Source: Thiodiazotropha sp050291245
GTDB taxonomy: Bacteria > Pseudomonadota > Gammaproteobacteria > Chromatiales > Chromatiaceae
DNA: 64,000 bases
Assembly (NCBI GenBank): GCA_050291245.1
Contig: JBNKJP010000044.1
Coordinates: forward strand, 248,001 to 312,000
Direction: 5' to 3'
Made by a program: the position numbers and the translations under genes. The notes under the pieces are model-generated. The model saw only the letters and a program-made list of their open reading frames with translations. It was not told the DNA's origin and made no database searches. Positions 23,929-31,961 of the stretch are shown here, piece after piece. Position 1 is the stretch's first letter, and every line of letters starts with the position of its first letter.

Positions 23929-24425
23929 GTCCCGGGACGTACATACCCGGACCTGATTATCCACTTTACTCAGCCAGTGGATCAGTCGCCAATAGCAGTT
24001 TTGAGTGGATGAGTTCGCTTTGCTCGCAGGTTTATTTATGCCCCCCTCTCTCTGGCCCTTTCCCGCGAAGGAAGGTGTTGTAAAAGGGTTTTGGGAAAGA
24101 GCCGTAGAAGGTCGGGTTAGCGTAGCGTAACCCGACAAGAAGTGGGCATTTTCCCGCCGCTCGTCGGGTTACGCTACGCCAACCCGACCTATAAATCGGA
24201 CTTTTGCACCACCCTCCGAAGGGAGAGGGAAAACGCGTTTCGAGTGCACCAAGTGCTTCCTCTCAGGTCGTGGAATCAGGCGGATTGTTCGTTGCGGCTC
24301 TTGATCTATGCATCCCTTCCCTCCTCGCGGGAGAGGGGGGGCACTACCCTATGGCGGAGCATAGTAGGTAATCAGGTACCCGGATGACGTCTCTATCATC
24401 CGGGTAGCGCTCCTGTTGTCTGGAT
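23929..24425. repeat. Composite intergenic repeat region
   Basis: After the kinase stop comes a family A end (TTTTGAGTGGATGAGTTCGC, about 23999-24018), followed by a CCCTCTCTCTGGCCC block like that of the 31642 copy. A different large inverted repeat at 24111-24192 sits within it. Further CTCCGAAGGGAGAGGG and CTCGCGGGAGAGGGG segments follow to about 24340. No reading frame in the gap resembles a protein. The region looks like one mobile repeat inserted into another. Confidence 0.7.
24111..24192. repeat. 28-bp inverted repeat, AGGTCGGGTTAGCG type
   Basis: The arms AGGTCGGGTTAGCGTAGCG... and ...CGCTACGCCAACCCGACCT pair over 28 bp with one mismatch across a 26-bp loop. Each arm is also a palindrome of GTCGGGTT and AACCCGAC. 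The GTCGGGTTACGCTACGC word is a known type of dispersed repeat in many bacterial genomes. Confidence 0.85.
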
Positions 24426-25835
24426 TTAGAGGTTTGCCGAGGCGTAATCCGCCAGTCTTGAACGTTCCCCCCGCTGCAGTGTGATGTGTCCGCTGTGGGG
24501 CCAGTTTTTGAATCGGTCCACGGCGTAGGTCAGACCGGAGGTCGTCTCGGTCAGATAAGGGGTGTCGATCTGCGCCACGTTTCCCAGACAGACGATCTTG
24601 GTGCCCGGTCCGGCCCGGGTGATGAGGGTTTTCATCTGCTTGGGCGTCAGATTCTGCGCCTCGTCCAGAATGATGTACTTGTTCAGGAAGGTACGGCCGC
24701 GCATGAAATTCAGTGAATGGATGCGGATCCGGCTGCGGAGCAGATCCTCGGTGGCGGCGCGTCCCCACTCACCGCCCTCGGTCTGGGTCAGTACCTCCAG
24801 GTTGTCCATCAGCGCACCCATCCAGGGGGTCATCTTCTCCTCCTCGGTGCCGGGAAGAAAGCCGATGTCCTCACCAACCGGGACCGTGACCCGGGTCATG
24901 ATGATTTCCCGGTAGAGGTTCTGATCGAGGGTCTGAACCAGTCCCGCGGCCAGGGTCAACAGGGTCTTACCCGTGCCTGCGGTGCCGAGTAGGGAGACGA
25001 AGTCGAGATTGGGGTCCAGCAGGAGGTTTAGGGCAAAGTTCTGTTCCGGGTTGCGGGCCGTGATGCCCCACACCGCGTGTTTCGGGTTGGTGTAGTCCTC
25101 GGCCAGCTCCATGATGGCGCTGTTTTCCTGGGTTTCCCGTACGATGGCCTGGAAGCCTTCGTCACCATTCAGAATGAGGCACTGGCTGGGGTACCAGTCA
25201 CGGATATCCGGCCCGCCGATGCGGTAGAAGGTGTGTCCCTCCTCCTGCCAGGATTCGAGTTCCTTGGTGTGCTGTTCCCAGAAATCCGCCTCCAGTTCAT
25301 TGACCCCGGTGTACAGCAGGTTGACGTCTTCCAGTACCTGGTCATTGGAATAGTCCTCGGCGCGCAGGCCCAGAACACTGGCCTTGATACGAAGGTTGAT
25401 ATCCTTCGATACGATGATGATGTGCCTGTCCGGACGCTCCGACTGCAGGCACAGGGCGGTGGCCAGGATGTTGTTGTCCGGGGTGCTGCCCGGAAGGGCC
25501 TGGGGCAGCTCCTGGGAGACCGGTTTGGTCTGGAAAAACAGCCGCCCGCTGATCGACTCGGTTCCGCCGTTGATCTGCAGGGTGTTGAGCGGTAGGCCGT
25601 GACTGATTTCATTCTGCGCAGCATGCCCCATCAGTTCGTCGAGAAAGCGGCTTGTCTGGCGTACGTTGCGCGCCACTTCGGACATGCCTTTCTTGCCTTT
25701 GTCCAGTTCCTCGAGGACGACCATGGGCAGGTAGATATCATGTTCCTTAAAACGGAATAGGGCGGTTGGATCATGCATCAGGACATTGGTGTCGAGTACA
25801 TAGAGTCGGGGCTTGTTGGATTGATTCTCGGACAT
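24426..25835 (-). CDS. PIN domain-PhoH family ATPase
   Basis: A 469-residue cytoplasmic protein with two modules. The N-terminal PIN nuclease domain begins LYVLDTNVLMHDPTALF, with acidic metal ligands in DTN and later in the ELDKGKKG and DNNILATAL segments. The C-terminal PhoH ATPase has a P-loop (SLLGTAGTGKTLLTLAAG) and Walker B (YIILDEAQNLTPKQMKTLITR). This PIN-PhoH fusion is found in YlaK/PhoH2-type proteins, which unwind and cut RNA. The chosen ATG gives MSENQSNKPRLYVLD; a start nine codons earlier is possible. It is on the same strand as bcp and gcvR, 89 bp beyond bcp, and could be the end of that unit. Confidence 0.93.
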   Translation of the reverse strand: MSENQSNKPRLYVLDTNVLMHDPTALFRFKEHDIYLPMVVLEELDKGKKGMSEVARNVRQTSRFLDELMGHAAQNEISHGLPLNTLQINGGTESISGRLFFQTKPVSQELPQALPGSTPDNNILATALCLQSERPDRHIIIVSKDINLRIKASVLGLRAEDYSNDQVLEDVNLLYTGVNELEADFWEQHTKELESWQEEGHTFYRIGGPDIRDWYPSQCLILNGDEGFQAIVRETQENSAIMELAEDYTNPKHAVWGITARNPEQNFALNLLLDPNLDFVSLLGTAGTGKTLLTLAAGLVQTLDQNLYREIIMTRVTVPVGEDIGFLPGTEEEKMTPWMGALMDNLEVLTQTEGGEWGRAATEDLLRSRIRIHSLNFMRGRTFLNKYIILDEAQNLTPKQMKTLITRAGPGTKIVCLGNVAQIDTPYLTETTSGLTYAVDRFKNWPHSGHITLQRGERSRLADYASANL

Positions 25836-25923
25836 GGGCAATCTCAGGTTGCAGGCGGACACAAACCGTATCCCCAGGGTATTCCGGGGGTTCGGTCAGA
25901 GAGAAAGTTCGGGGGCTGAATGG

Positions 25924-26409
25924 TCAGGAAGCCGCTCCGGTGCGCATCGCCTTGAGGGTTTGCAGCACCTCTTCGGCATGGCCCTTGACCTTGACCTTGC
26001 GCCACTCATGGCGCAGGACCCCTTTCTCATCGATGAGAAAGGTGCTGCGTTCGATACCGCGAACCTGTTTGCCGTACAGGGTCTTCATTTTGATGACATC
26101 GAAGGCCTGGCACAGGGTTTCGTCCTTATCCGACAGCAGATCGAAAGGAAATCCTTGTTTTGCCTTGAAATTCTCCTGGGCTTTGAGGCTGTCCCGGGAG
26201 ACCCCCAGAATGACGGCGGACTGACGTCGGTATTTCGCGATCAAGGCGGAGAAATCAAGCCCCTCCTGAGTGCACCCAGGGGTACTGGCTTTGGGGTAGA
26301 AGTACAGGACAATGGGTTTGCCCTTGAAGTCACTGAATTTAATCGTCTTGTCACCAGTGGCCGGCAGTTCGATGTCCGGTACCGGTTTGCCTGGGGCAAC
26401 TTGGGTCAT
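25924..26409 (-). CDS. bcp: Peroxiredoxin, BCP/PrxQ type
   Basis: A 161-residue cytoplasmic thiol peroxidase reducing hydrogen peroxide and organic peroxides. The peroxidatic Cys is in YFYPKASTPGCTQEG (about residue 46). The close resolving Cys five residues later, present in E. coli Bcp, is absent. A second Cys in DETLCQAFDV (about 99) could resolve the sulfenate. GIERSTFLIDEKG is the family C-terminal signature. It lies 9 bp after gcvR on the same strand, the same gcvR-bcp order as in E. coli, so the two are likely one operon. Confidence 0.95.
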   Translation of the reverse strand: MTQVAPGKPVPDIELPATGDKTIKFSDFKGKPIVLYFYPKASTPGCTQEGLDFSALIAKYRRQSAVILGVSRDSLKAQENFKAKQGFPFDLLSDKDETLCQAFDVIKMKTLYGKQVRGIERSTFLIDEKGVLRHEWRKVKVKGHAEEVLQTLKAMRTGAAS

Positions 26410-26418
26410 GGTCGTGGG

Positions 26419-26958
26419 TCAGCCTTTGATGGGTTCAATGATCGCATCCAGATTCAGGGAATCGCAATAGTCCATGAATTCTTCCCGGAGCAGCGCGATC
26501 TGGGTATTCGCCGGAATTCCGACACTCATGTGGACCGAGAACATCGGGGTGCCGGTATGAGCCGCGGAGTAACTGCTGGTGGTCATGTCTTCGATATTGA
26601 TCTTGCGGTTGGAAAAGAATTCCGCCAGCTGATTGACAATGCCGGGATGGTCCATGGAAACGACCTCGACCAGATAGGGCAGCTGATTGCTCGATCGGAT
26701 ACGTCCTTCGGTACGTTTGCAGATAATGGTCAAGCCGAGGTCATCCTGCAGGTCCGGGATCGCGGATTCGAGTTTCGCCAGGGTGTTCCAGGGCCCTTCG
26801 ATCAGTAACAGGATGGCGAATTCACCGCCCAGTACCGTCATCCGGCTGTCGGTGATGTTACAACCTTCCTCGAGGATCTTTTTGGACAGGGCCTTGACGA
26901 TTCCCGGGTGATCTTCACCCAGGGCGGAGATGACCAGATAGTTTTTCGGTGTAGACAT
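26419..26958 (-). CDS. gcvR: GcvR-type regulator with two ACT domains
   Basis: The 179-residue protein holds two ACT domains: the first begins YLVISALGEDHPGIVKAL, the second LPYLVEVVSMDHPGIVNQL. In E. coli GcvR binds glycine and holds back GcvA at the glycine cleavage operon. The pairing with bcp downstream and dapA divergent upstream matches the E. coli neighbourhood and supports the assignment. No gcvA or gcv genes are in the window, and the target here is not shown. No DNA-binding domain is present, as expected. Confidence 0.92.
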   Translation of the reverse strand: MSTPKNYLVISALGEDHPGIVKALSKKILEEGCNITDSRMTVLGGEFAILLLIEGPWNTLAKLESAIPDLQDDLGLTIICKRTEGRIRSSNQLPYLVEVVSMDHPGIVNQLAEFFSNRKINIEDMTTSSYSAAHTGTPMFSVHMSVGIPANTQIALLREEFMDYCDSLNLDAIIEPIKG

Positions 26959-27211
26959 ATGTTGGTTTTGTATCCACTGAGAGATGACTCAATCAGAGTG
27001 TACCACCAGCCACACGGGACAGGCGACAGGTATTCAAACACAATTCCGCCGCTTTCGAGAACCCGGTTCCAGGGTCTTTTCTCAACCATTCCAGGGTAAA
27101 TCCGGGCGAAACAATCATCGGGAAGGTCAGCCAATTCGCCCTCCCGGCTTGTCAGGTAATCGGGCGGCGGGCTAACATTGCGGATCGACTGCAACTCAGA
27201 GGGCAAGGGCG

Positions 27212-28087
27212 ATGTTTCGCGGTAGTATGGTGGCGTTGATCACACCGATGAATGAACAGGGCGAGGTTGACGCGGCGGCCTTACGAAAGCTGGTGGAGTT
27301 TCATATCCAGCAGGGTACCGATGCCATCGTGGCGGTGGGCACCACCGGGGAATCGGCCACCCTGGACGAGGCGGAACATTGTGATGTGATCAAACAGGTG
27401 GTGGAGTGTGTCGCCGCCCGGGTTCCGGTCATTGCGGGTACCGGGGCAAACTCCACCCGTGAGGCGGTCAGCCTGACCCAATGCGCTAAGGAAAGTGGCG
27501 CGGATGCCTGCCTGCTGGTGACCCCCTATTACAACAAACCGACCCAGGAGGGCCTCTACCAGCACCATAAGGTGGTGGCTGAGGCGGTCGACATACCTCA
27601 GATCCTGTATAACGTACCTGGGCGAACCGCCTGTGACATGTTGCCTGAGACCGTTGCCCGTCTGGCCCGGTTGCCCAATATTGTCGCCATCAAGGACGCT
27701 ACCGGTGACCTGGAGCGACTGGGACAGATGCAGGGGGCGTGCCCTGAAGATTTCTGCTTTTACAGCGGAGACGACGCTACCGGTTGCGAGTTTCTCCTCC
27801 AGGGTGGGCAGGGGGTGATCTCCGTGACCGCGAATGTGGCGCCGCGTCTGATGCATGAGATGGTCGCGGCCGCGCTGGCGGGCAATCGGGAGCAGGCTCA
27901 GTCCCTGGATGCCCAACTAGCCGGACTGCATCGGGCGCTGTTTGTCGAATCGAACCCGATACCGGTCAAGTGGGCCGTGACGGAGCTTGGCCTTAGCCCG
28001 AAAGGTATTCGACTTCCCCTGACCTGGCTGACACCGAGTTCCGAAGGTGTGGTTCGCGATGCCATGCACCAGGCCGGTGTCCTCTGA
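27212..28087 (+). CDS. dapA: 4-hydroxy-tetrahydrodipicolinate synthase
   Basis: This enzyme condenses pyruvate with aspartate semialdehyde, the first committed step to diaminopimelate and lysine. The 291 residues match the family. The TIM-barrel signatures are GTTGESATLDEAEH, ILYNVPGRTACDM (catalytic Tyr) and NIVAIKDATGDLERL (Schiff-base Lys, about residue 161). GAGGGC precedes the ATG. Divergent gcvR and downstream bamC repeat the E. coli order. No lysine riboswitch is seen in the 253-bp divergent spacer. Note that the C-terminal Leu of the barrel is complete, so the gene is intact. Confidence 0.97.
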   Translation: MFRGSMVALITPMNEQGEVDAAALRKLVEFHIQQGTDAIVAVGTTGESATLDEAEHCDVIKQVVECVAARVPVIAGTGANSTREAVSLTQCAKESGADACLLVTPYYNKPTQEGLYQHHKVVAEAVDIPQILYNVPGRTACDMLPETVARLARLPNIVAIKDATGDLERLGQMQGACPEDFCFYSGDDATGCEFLLQGGQGVISVTANVAPRLMHEMVAAALAGNREQAQSLDAQLAGLHRALFVESNPIPVKWAVTELGLSPKGIRLPLTWLTPSSEGVVRDAMHQAGVL

Positions 28088-28220
28088 CCGGGTGCATACC
28101 CGGGCACAACAATGGGGTCCGCCTGCGGGTTCTTTTTGGACTCCCTTGTACAGACATTCGTTAAACTCGACAGGCGATCGCTTGTCATAGGCAATATTCC
28201 TTACTGACTGATTTATCCCT

Positions 28221-29369
28221 ATGCGTCCTATCCTATTCATCCTGCCGATCCCGTTTCTGCTCCTACTGCTCTTCGGATGCAGCTCGGATGGCGGTTATTT
28301 TTCCGATTCCGAGCGTGAGTATCGTACCCAGAAAGAGACGGTGGACGATCTGGAGGTACCACCGGATCTGACCCGTTCGACCATTCAGGATGCGATGGTG
28401 ATTCCCGGTGCGGGTAGCGCCTCCTACGAGGAGTATGCGAGCCAGAGGGAGAAACGTACCGGTGGCACGATCGTCGCGGAACAGGTGCTTCCGGAATTCG
28501 ACAACATCCGGGTCGAACGGGACGGGGACCAGCGCTGGCTGGTCATCCAGGCGGCTCCCGAAAAGGTCTGGCCCAAAGTGGTCGATTTCTGGCGCAAGAA
28601 CGGTCTGCTTCTGGTTGAGCAGAACCCGGCCGTCGGGGTCATGAAGACCGACTGGCTGGAGAGTCGAGCGGATATCAAGCAGGGACCGATTACCGAATTT
28701 TTCCGCAAGGCGCTGAGTAGCATCTACTCTTCTGCGACCCGGGACCAGTTTCGGGTACGCTTGGAACGGGGCCTGGAACCCAACACTACGGAACTCTATC
28801 TGACCCATCGTGGCCTGGAGGAACGGCTCAAGGAAGATGTCAGTGGTGAAGCGGATACCACTTACTGGACCCCGCGTCCCAACGATCCTGGGATCGAGGC
28901 CGCCATGCTGCGCAGCCTGATGGTGGATCTGGGGGTTTCCGCGGAACAGGCCGAAACCTCCCTGGCGGTGGTGGATCAGCACCAGGAACGATCCCGTCTG
29001 GCGCTCGACGGTACGGACTCCAAGCTTTGGGTCAGTGAGGCCTTTGCCCGTGCCTGGCGGCTTACCGGGGTGGCCCTGGACCGGGTCGGCTTTGCGGTGG
29101 AGGATCGGGATCGCTCGCGGGGCATCTACTATGTCAAATACAGCAAACTGTTGACCAAAGAAGAGAAGGAAGAGGCGGGTTTTCTCTCCAGCCTCGCCTT
29201 CTGGCAGGATGACGAGGATGAGATCCCCAAGGACACCCAGTATCAGGTCAAATTGCGTTCGATCGATGACGAGGAGACCCTGGTCGAGGTTCGGGATGAC
29301 AAGGGTGAGCCGGCACCTGCCAAGGCGGCCGAACAGATCTTGAGTCTGATTCATCAACAGATTCTCTGA
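28221..29369 (+). CDS. bamC: Outer membrane assembly lipoprotein BamC
   Basis: A 382-residue lipoprotein of the BAM complex, which inserts beta-barrels in the outer membrane. The signal peptide ends in a lipobox (LLFGC, Cys20). An unstructured N-terminal segment follows (YFSDSEREYRTQKETVDDLEVPPDLT, here split by positions 28-53), the part that contacts BamD in E. coli. Two helix-grip domains come next (about 95-200 and 250-375), with KVWPKVVDFWRKNGL and KLWVSEAFARAWRLTG. Placement right after dapA is the E. coli order. The gap of 133 bp could hold a separate promoter. Confidence 0.93.
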   Translation: MRPILFILPIPFLLLLLFGCSSDGGYFSDSEREYRTQKETVDDLEVPPDLTRSTIQDAMVIPGAGSASYEEYASQREKRTGGTIVAEQVLPEFDNIRVERDGDQRWLVIQAAPEKVWPKVVDFWRKNGLLLVEQNPAVGVMKTDWLESRADIKQGPITEFFRKALSSIYSSATRDQFRVRLERGLEPNTTELYLTHRGLEERLKEDVSGEADTTYWTPRPNDPGIEAAMLRSLMVDLGVSAEQAETSLAVVDQHQERSRLALDGTDSKLWVSEAFARAWRLTGVALDRVGFAVEDRDRSRGIYYVKYSKLLTKEEKEEAGFLSSLAFWQDDEDEIPKDTQYQVKLRSIDDEETLVEVRDDKGEPAPAKAAEQILSLIHQQIL

Positions 29370-29372
29370 TCG

Positions 29373-30140
29373 GTGGCCTTGAGGTTCGCCTTCCTCGGCA
29401 GCGGTAGCCGGGGTAACGCATTGCTGATTGAATCCCCTGAGGCGAGGGTCCTGCTGGATTGCGGTTTTGCCGCCCGGGAGACCGAGTCGAGACTGAAAAG
29501 CCTGCAGGTCGATCCTCAGACCCTTACCGCGATCCTGGTTACCCATGAGCACAGCGATCATGTCCGGGGTGTGGGCACCATGGCCCGCAGATACCGGATA
29601 CCGGTCTGGATGACCCCCGGCACGGCCAGGAGTGAACCCCTTGGCGACCTGCCCGATCTGCGTATGATCGATTGCCACGGGGCGGGCTGGTCTCTGGCGG
29701 ATCTTCGGGTAACGCCCTATCCGGTACCCCACGATGCCCGTGAACCCTGCCAGTTCATTCTGCGTCAGGGCGATGCCAGTCTCGGGGTATTGACCGATAC
29801 CGGGCATGTCACACCCTACATCGTGGAGATGCTTCAGGCCTGCGATGGTCTGGTGCTGGAGTTCAATCACGATCGGCAGATGCTGGCCGATGGCCCTTAT
29901 CCGAAGGCCTTACAGGCCCGGGTTGGGGGGCGTCACGGGCATCTCAACAACGACCAGGCGCTGCACCTGTTGGGCCAGTTGCCGGTTTCCCGGCTGCGTC
30001 ATCTGGTGGCTTCCCATATCAGCGAAAAAAACAATACCCCGAAGCGGGTCAGGGAACTGCTTGAAAGGCATCAACCCGAACTGGCCGGACGTTGTCATCT
30101 GGCGGAGCAGGGCCAGGCCTCAGTCTGGTTCGATTTGTAG
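29373..30140 (+). CDS. MBL-fold metallo-hydrolase (YycJ-like)
   Basis: A 255-residue metallo-beta-lactamase-fold hydrolase, cytoplasmic. It begins FAFLGSGSRGNALLIES and has the metal motif VTHEHSDHVRG (about residues 58-68), further ligands in VPHDARE, LTDTGH and a C-terminal ASHISEKNNTPKR. This pattern is of the YycJ/WalJ group, for which 5'-3' DNA exonuclease-like activity is known in Gram-positives; the substrate in Gram-negatives is unclear. It starts 3 bp after the bamC stop at a GTG (a TTG two codons later is possible), so it is co-transcribed with bamC. Confidence 0.87.
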   Translation: MALRFAFLGSGSRGNALLIESPEARVLLDCGFAARETESRLKSLQVDPQTLTAILVTHEHSDHVRGVGTMARRYRIPVWMTPGTARSEPLGDLPDLRMIDCHGAGWSLADLRVTPYPVPHDAREPCQFILRQGDASLGVLTDTGHVTPYIVEMLQACDGLVLEFNHDRQMLADGPYPKALQARVGGRHGHLNNDQALHLLGQLPVSRLRHLVASHISEKNNTPKRVRELLERHQPELAGRCHLAEQGQASVWFDL

Positions 30141-30306
30141 CGGATGTCTTGAATATCAGTATATTAGAGCATCTGTTTTTACTTAAACTATTTTCATTTT
30201 CAGTAGCTTGGAGCTAGACTGTCGCGGTTTACCGCAGCTGCGTCGCCTGCTCTCCGGGCGATTGCATGTTTCAATAATTTCTGGAGAGGATGGAGGTTCT
30301 ACCAAT

Positions 30307-31575
30307 ATGGCGCATATCGTAGTAATAGGGGCTGGTACCGGTGGAATGCCCTGCGCTTACGAGCTTCGAATGGAGCTGGGTCGCGAGCATGAAGTGACCA
30401 TGATCAACGAACGGGAATATTTCCAGTTCGTCCCTTCCAATCCCTGGTTAGCCGTGGGCTGGCGTGATCGTTCCCACATCACTTTTGACATTCGCCCTCA
30501 TCTCGAGCGTAAGGGCGTGAATTTCATTGCCAAACGTGTCGATAAGATCGATGCCGAGGCGAATCAGCTCACCCTCGATGGTGGTGACACCATCGATTAC
30601 GACTATCTGGTCATTGCCACAGGGCCCCGCCTGGCCTTCGAAGAGGTCGAAGGTTCCGGCCCGGAGGGTCACACCGAGTCGATCTGTACCGTGGATCATG
30701 CGGAAAAGGCCTATCAGTCATACCTGAAACTGCTGGATGATCCGGGGCACGTCATCATTGGTGCCATGCCCTTTGCCAGTTGCTTCGGTCCTGCCTACGA
30801 GTTCTCGTTCATCGTGGATTCCGACCTGCGCAAGCGCAAGATCCGTGACAAGGTGCCGATGACCTTCGTGACCTCAGAGCCCTACATCGGTCATCTTGGC
30901 CTCGGCGGGGTAGGTGATTCCAAGGGGTTCCTGGAAAGCGATTTCCGCAATCACCACATCAATTGGATCACCAACGCCAAGGTCACCAAGGTCGAGGCGG
31001 GCAAGATGTTTATCGAGCAGTACGATGACGCAGGTCACAAGCTCAAGGATCAGGAACTGGACTTCAAGTTCTCCATGATGCTGCCCTCCTTCAAGGGCGT
31101 ACCTGCTGTAGCGAATGTGGAGGGACTCTGCAATCCCCGCGGTTTTGTGTTTGTGGATGATCATCAACGCAATCCCAAGTATCCGAACATCTACGCCGCG
31201 GGTGTGTGTATCGCGATTCCTCCTGTGGAAGCGACCGCCGTTCCCACCGGAGCGCCAAAAACCGGCTATATGATCGAATCGATGGTGACCGCCATCGTGC
31301 ACAACATCGCCGACGATCTGGCGGGCAAGGAAGGCACCACACTGGCCACCTGGAACGCCATCTGTCTGGCGGACATGGGGGACACCGGTGCGGCTTTCGT
31401 GGCGTTGCCGCAGATACCTCCGCGCAACGTGGCCTGGTTCAAGAAGGGCAAATGGGTGCACATGGCGAAGATTGCATTCGAGAAGTATTTTATCCGCAAG
31501 ATGAAAAAAGGCACTTCCGAGCCGATCTATGAAAAATACATTCTCAAGATGCTCGGTATCGGAAAGCTGAAGTAA
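30307..31575 (+). CDS. sqr: Sulfide:quinone oxidoreductase
   Basis: This peripheral membrane flavoprotein oxidises sulfide to zero-valent sulfur and reduces quinone. The 422-residue chain has the N-terminal FAD site HIVVIGAGTGGMPCAYEL. Three cysteines fall where SQR needs them: C127 (ESICTVD), C159 (PFASCFGPAYEF) and C301 (IYAAGVCIAIPP). The last is followed by TAVPTGAPKTGYMIE, the usual quinone/FAD segment, and an amphipathic basic C-terminus (YFIRKMKKGTSE) fits membrane attachment. GGAGG precedes the chosen ATG; an in-frame start 99 nt upstream lacks a site. It is monocistronic with its own terminator. The SQR subtype is not decided from sequence alone. Confidence 0.93.
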   Translation: MAHIVVIGAGTGGMPCAYELRMELGREHEVTMINEREYFQFVPSNPWLAVGWRDRSHITFDIRPHLERKGVNFIAKRVDKIDAEANQLTLDGGDTIDYDYLVIATGPRLAFEEVEGSGPEGHTESICTVDHAEKAYQSYLKLLDDPGHVIIGAMPFASCFGPAYEFSFIVDSDLRKRKIRDKVPMTFVTSEPYIGHLGLGGVGDSKGFLESDFRNHHINWITNAKVTKVEAGKMFIEQYDDAGHKLKDQELDFKFSMMLPSFKGVPAVANVEGLCNPRGFVFVDDHQRNPKYPNIYAAGVCIAIPPVEATAVPTGAPKTGYMIESMVTAIVHNIADDLAGKEGTTLATWNAICLADMGDTGAAFVALPQIPPRNVAWFKKGKWVHMAKIAFEKYFIRKMKKGTSEPIYEKYILKMLGIGKLK

Positions 31576-31604
31576 CCGGACAGATTACTGTCGGCTGGAA
31601 ACTT

Positions 31605-31641
31605 AAAAAGCCCTTCTGGTGATTCAGAAGGGCTTTTTTTT
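31605..31641 (+). terminator. Rho-independent terminator of sqr
   Basis: Stem AAGCCCTTCTG/CAGAAGGGCTT with loop GTGATT is followed by a run of T, about 30 bp after the stop codon. Confidence 0.95.
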
Positions 31642-31920
31642 AGTTTTTAGTTTTGAGTGTTTAGTTTTGAGTTGATGAGTTCGCTGCGCTCACAGCTTAT
31701 TGATTCCCTCACCCTGGCCCTCTCCCGATGGGAGAGGGGACGCTAAAGATAGTGCACCGACCTAAACGGGAAGCTTGCCTCATGATCAGAACATGCGGTA
31801 TCACCGCGGTCGAAAAGAACTTCCCCTCTCCCATCGGGAGAGGGCCAGGGTGAGGGGATATAAAACCCGTGAGCGTAGCGAACTCATCAACTCAAAACTA
31901 AACACTCAAAACTAAAAACT
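31642..31920. repeat. 279-bp nested inverted-repeat element, family A, best copy
   Basis: The outer arms, 52 bp each (31642-31693 and 31869-31920), pair with a single mismatch. They contain AT-rich TTTTGAGT words and the GATGAGTTCGCTGCGCTCAC block. Inner arms of 35 bp (31706-31740 and 31822-31856), built around CCCTCACCCTGGCCCTCTCC, are perfectly complementary. The core of 81 bp is unique and noncoding. This has the form of a MITE or other non-autonomous element. It begins in the T-run of the sqr terminator and ends 41 bp before ispG. Confidence 0.93.
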
Positions 31921-31961
31921 AACTCTGATGACACGATTTTTACAGGGTATTTCCTGAAGCG

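Noticed and set aside
24111..24192. Rho-independent terminator of the hybrid kinase
   Set aside because: The arms are too long and no T-run follows. It belongs to a dispersed repeat type.
31642..31920. CRISPR array
   Set aside because: The repeats are inverted, not direct with regular spacers, and no cas gene is near.
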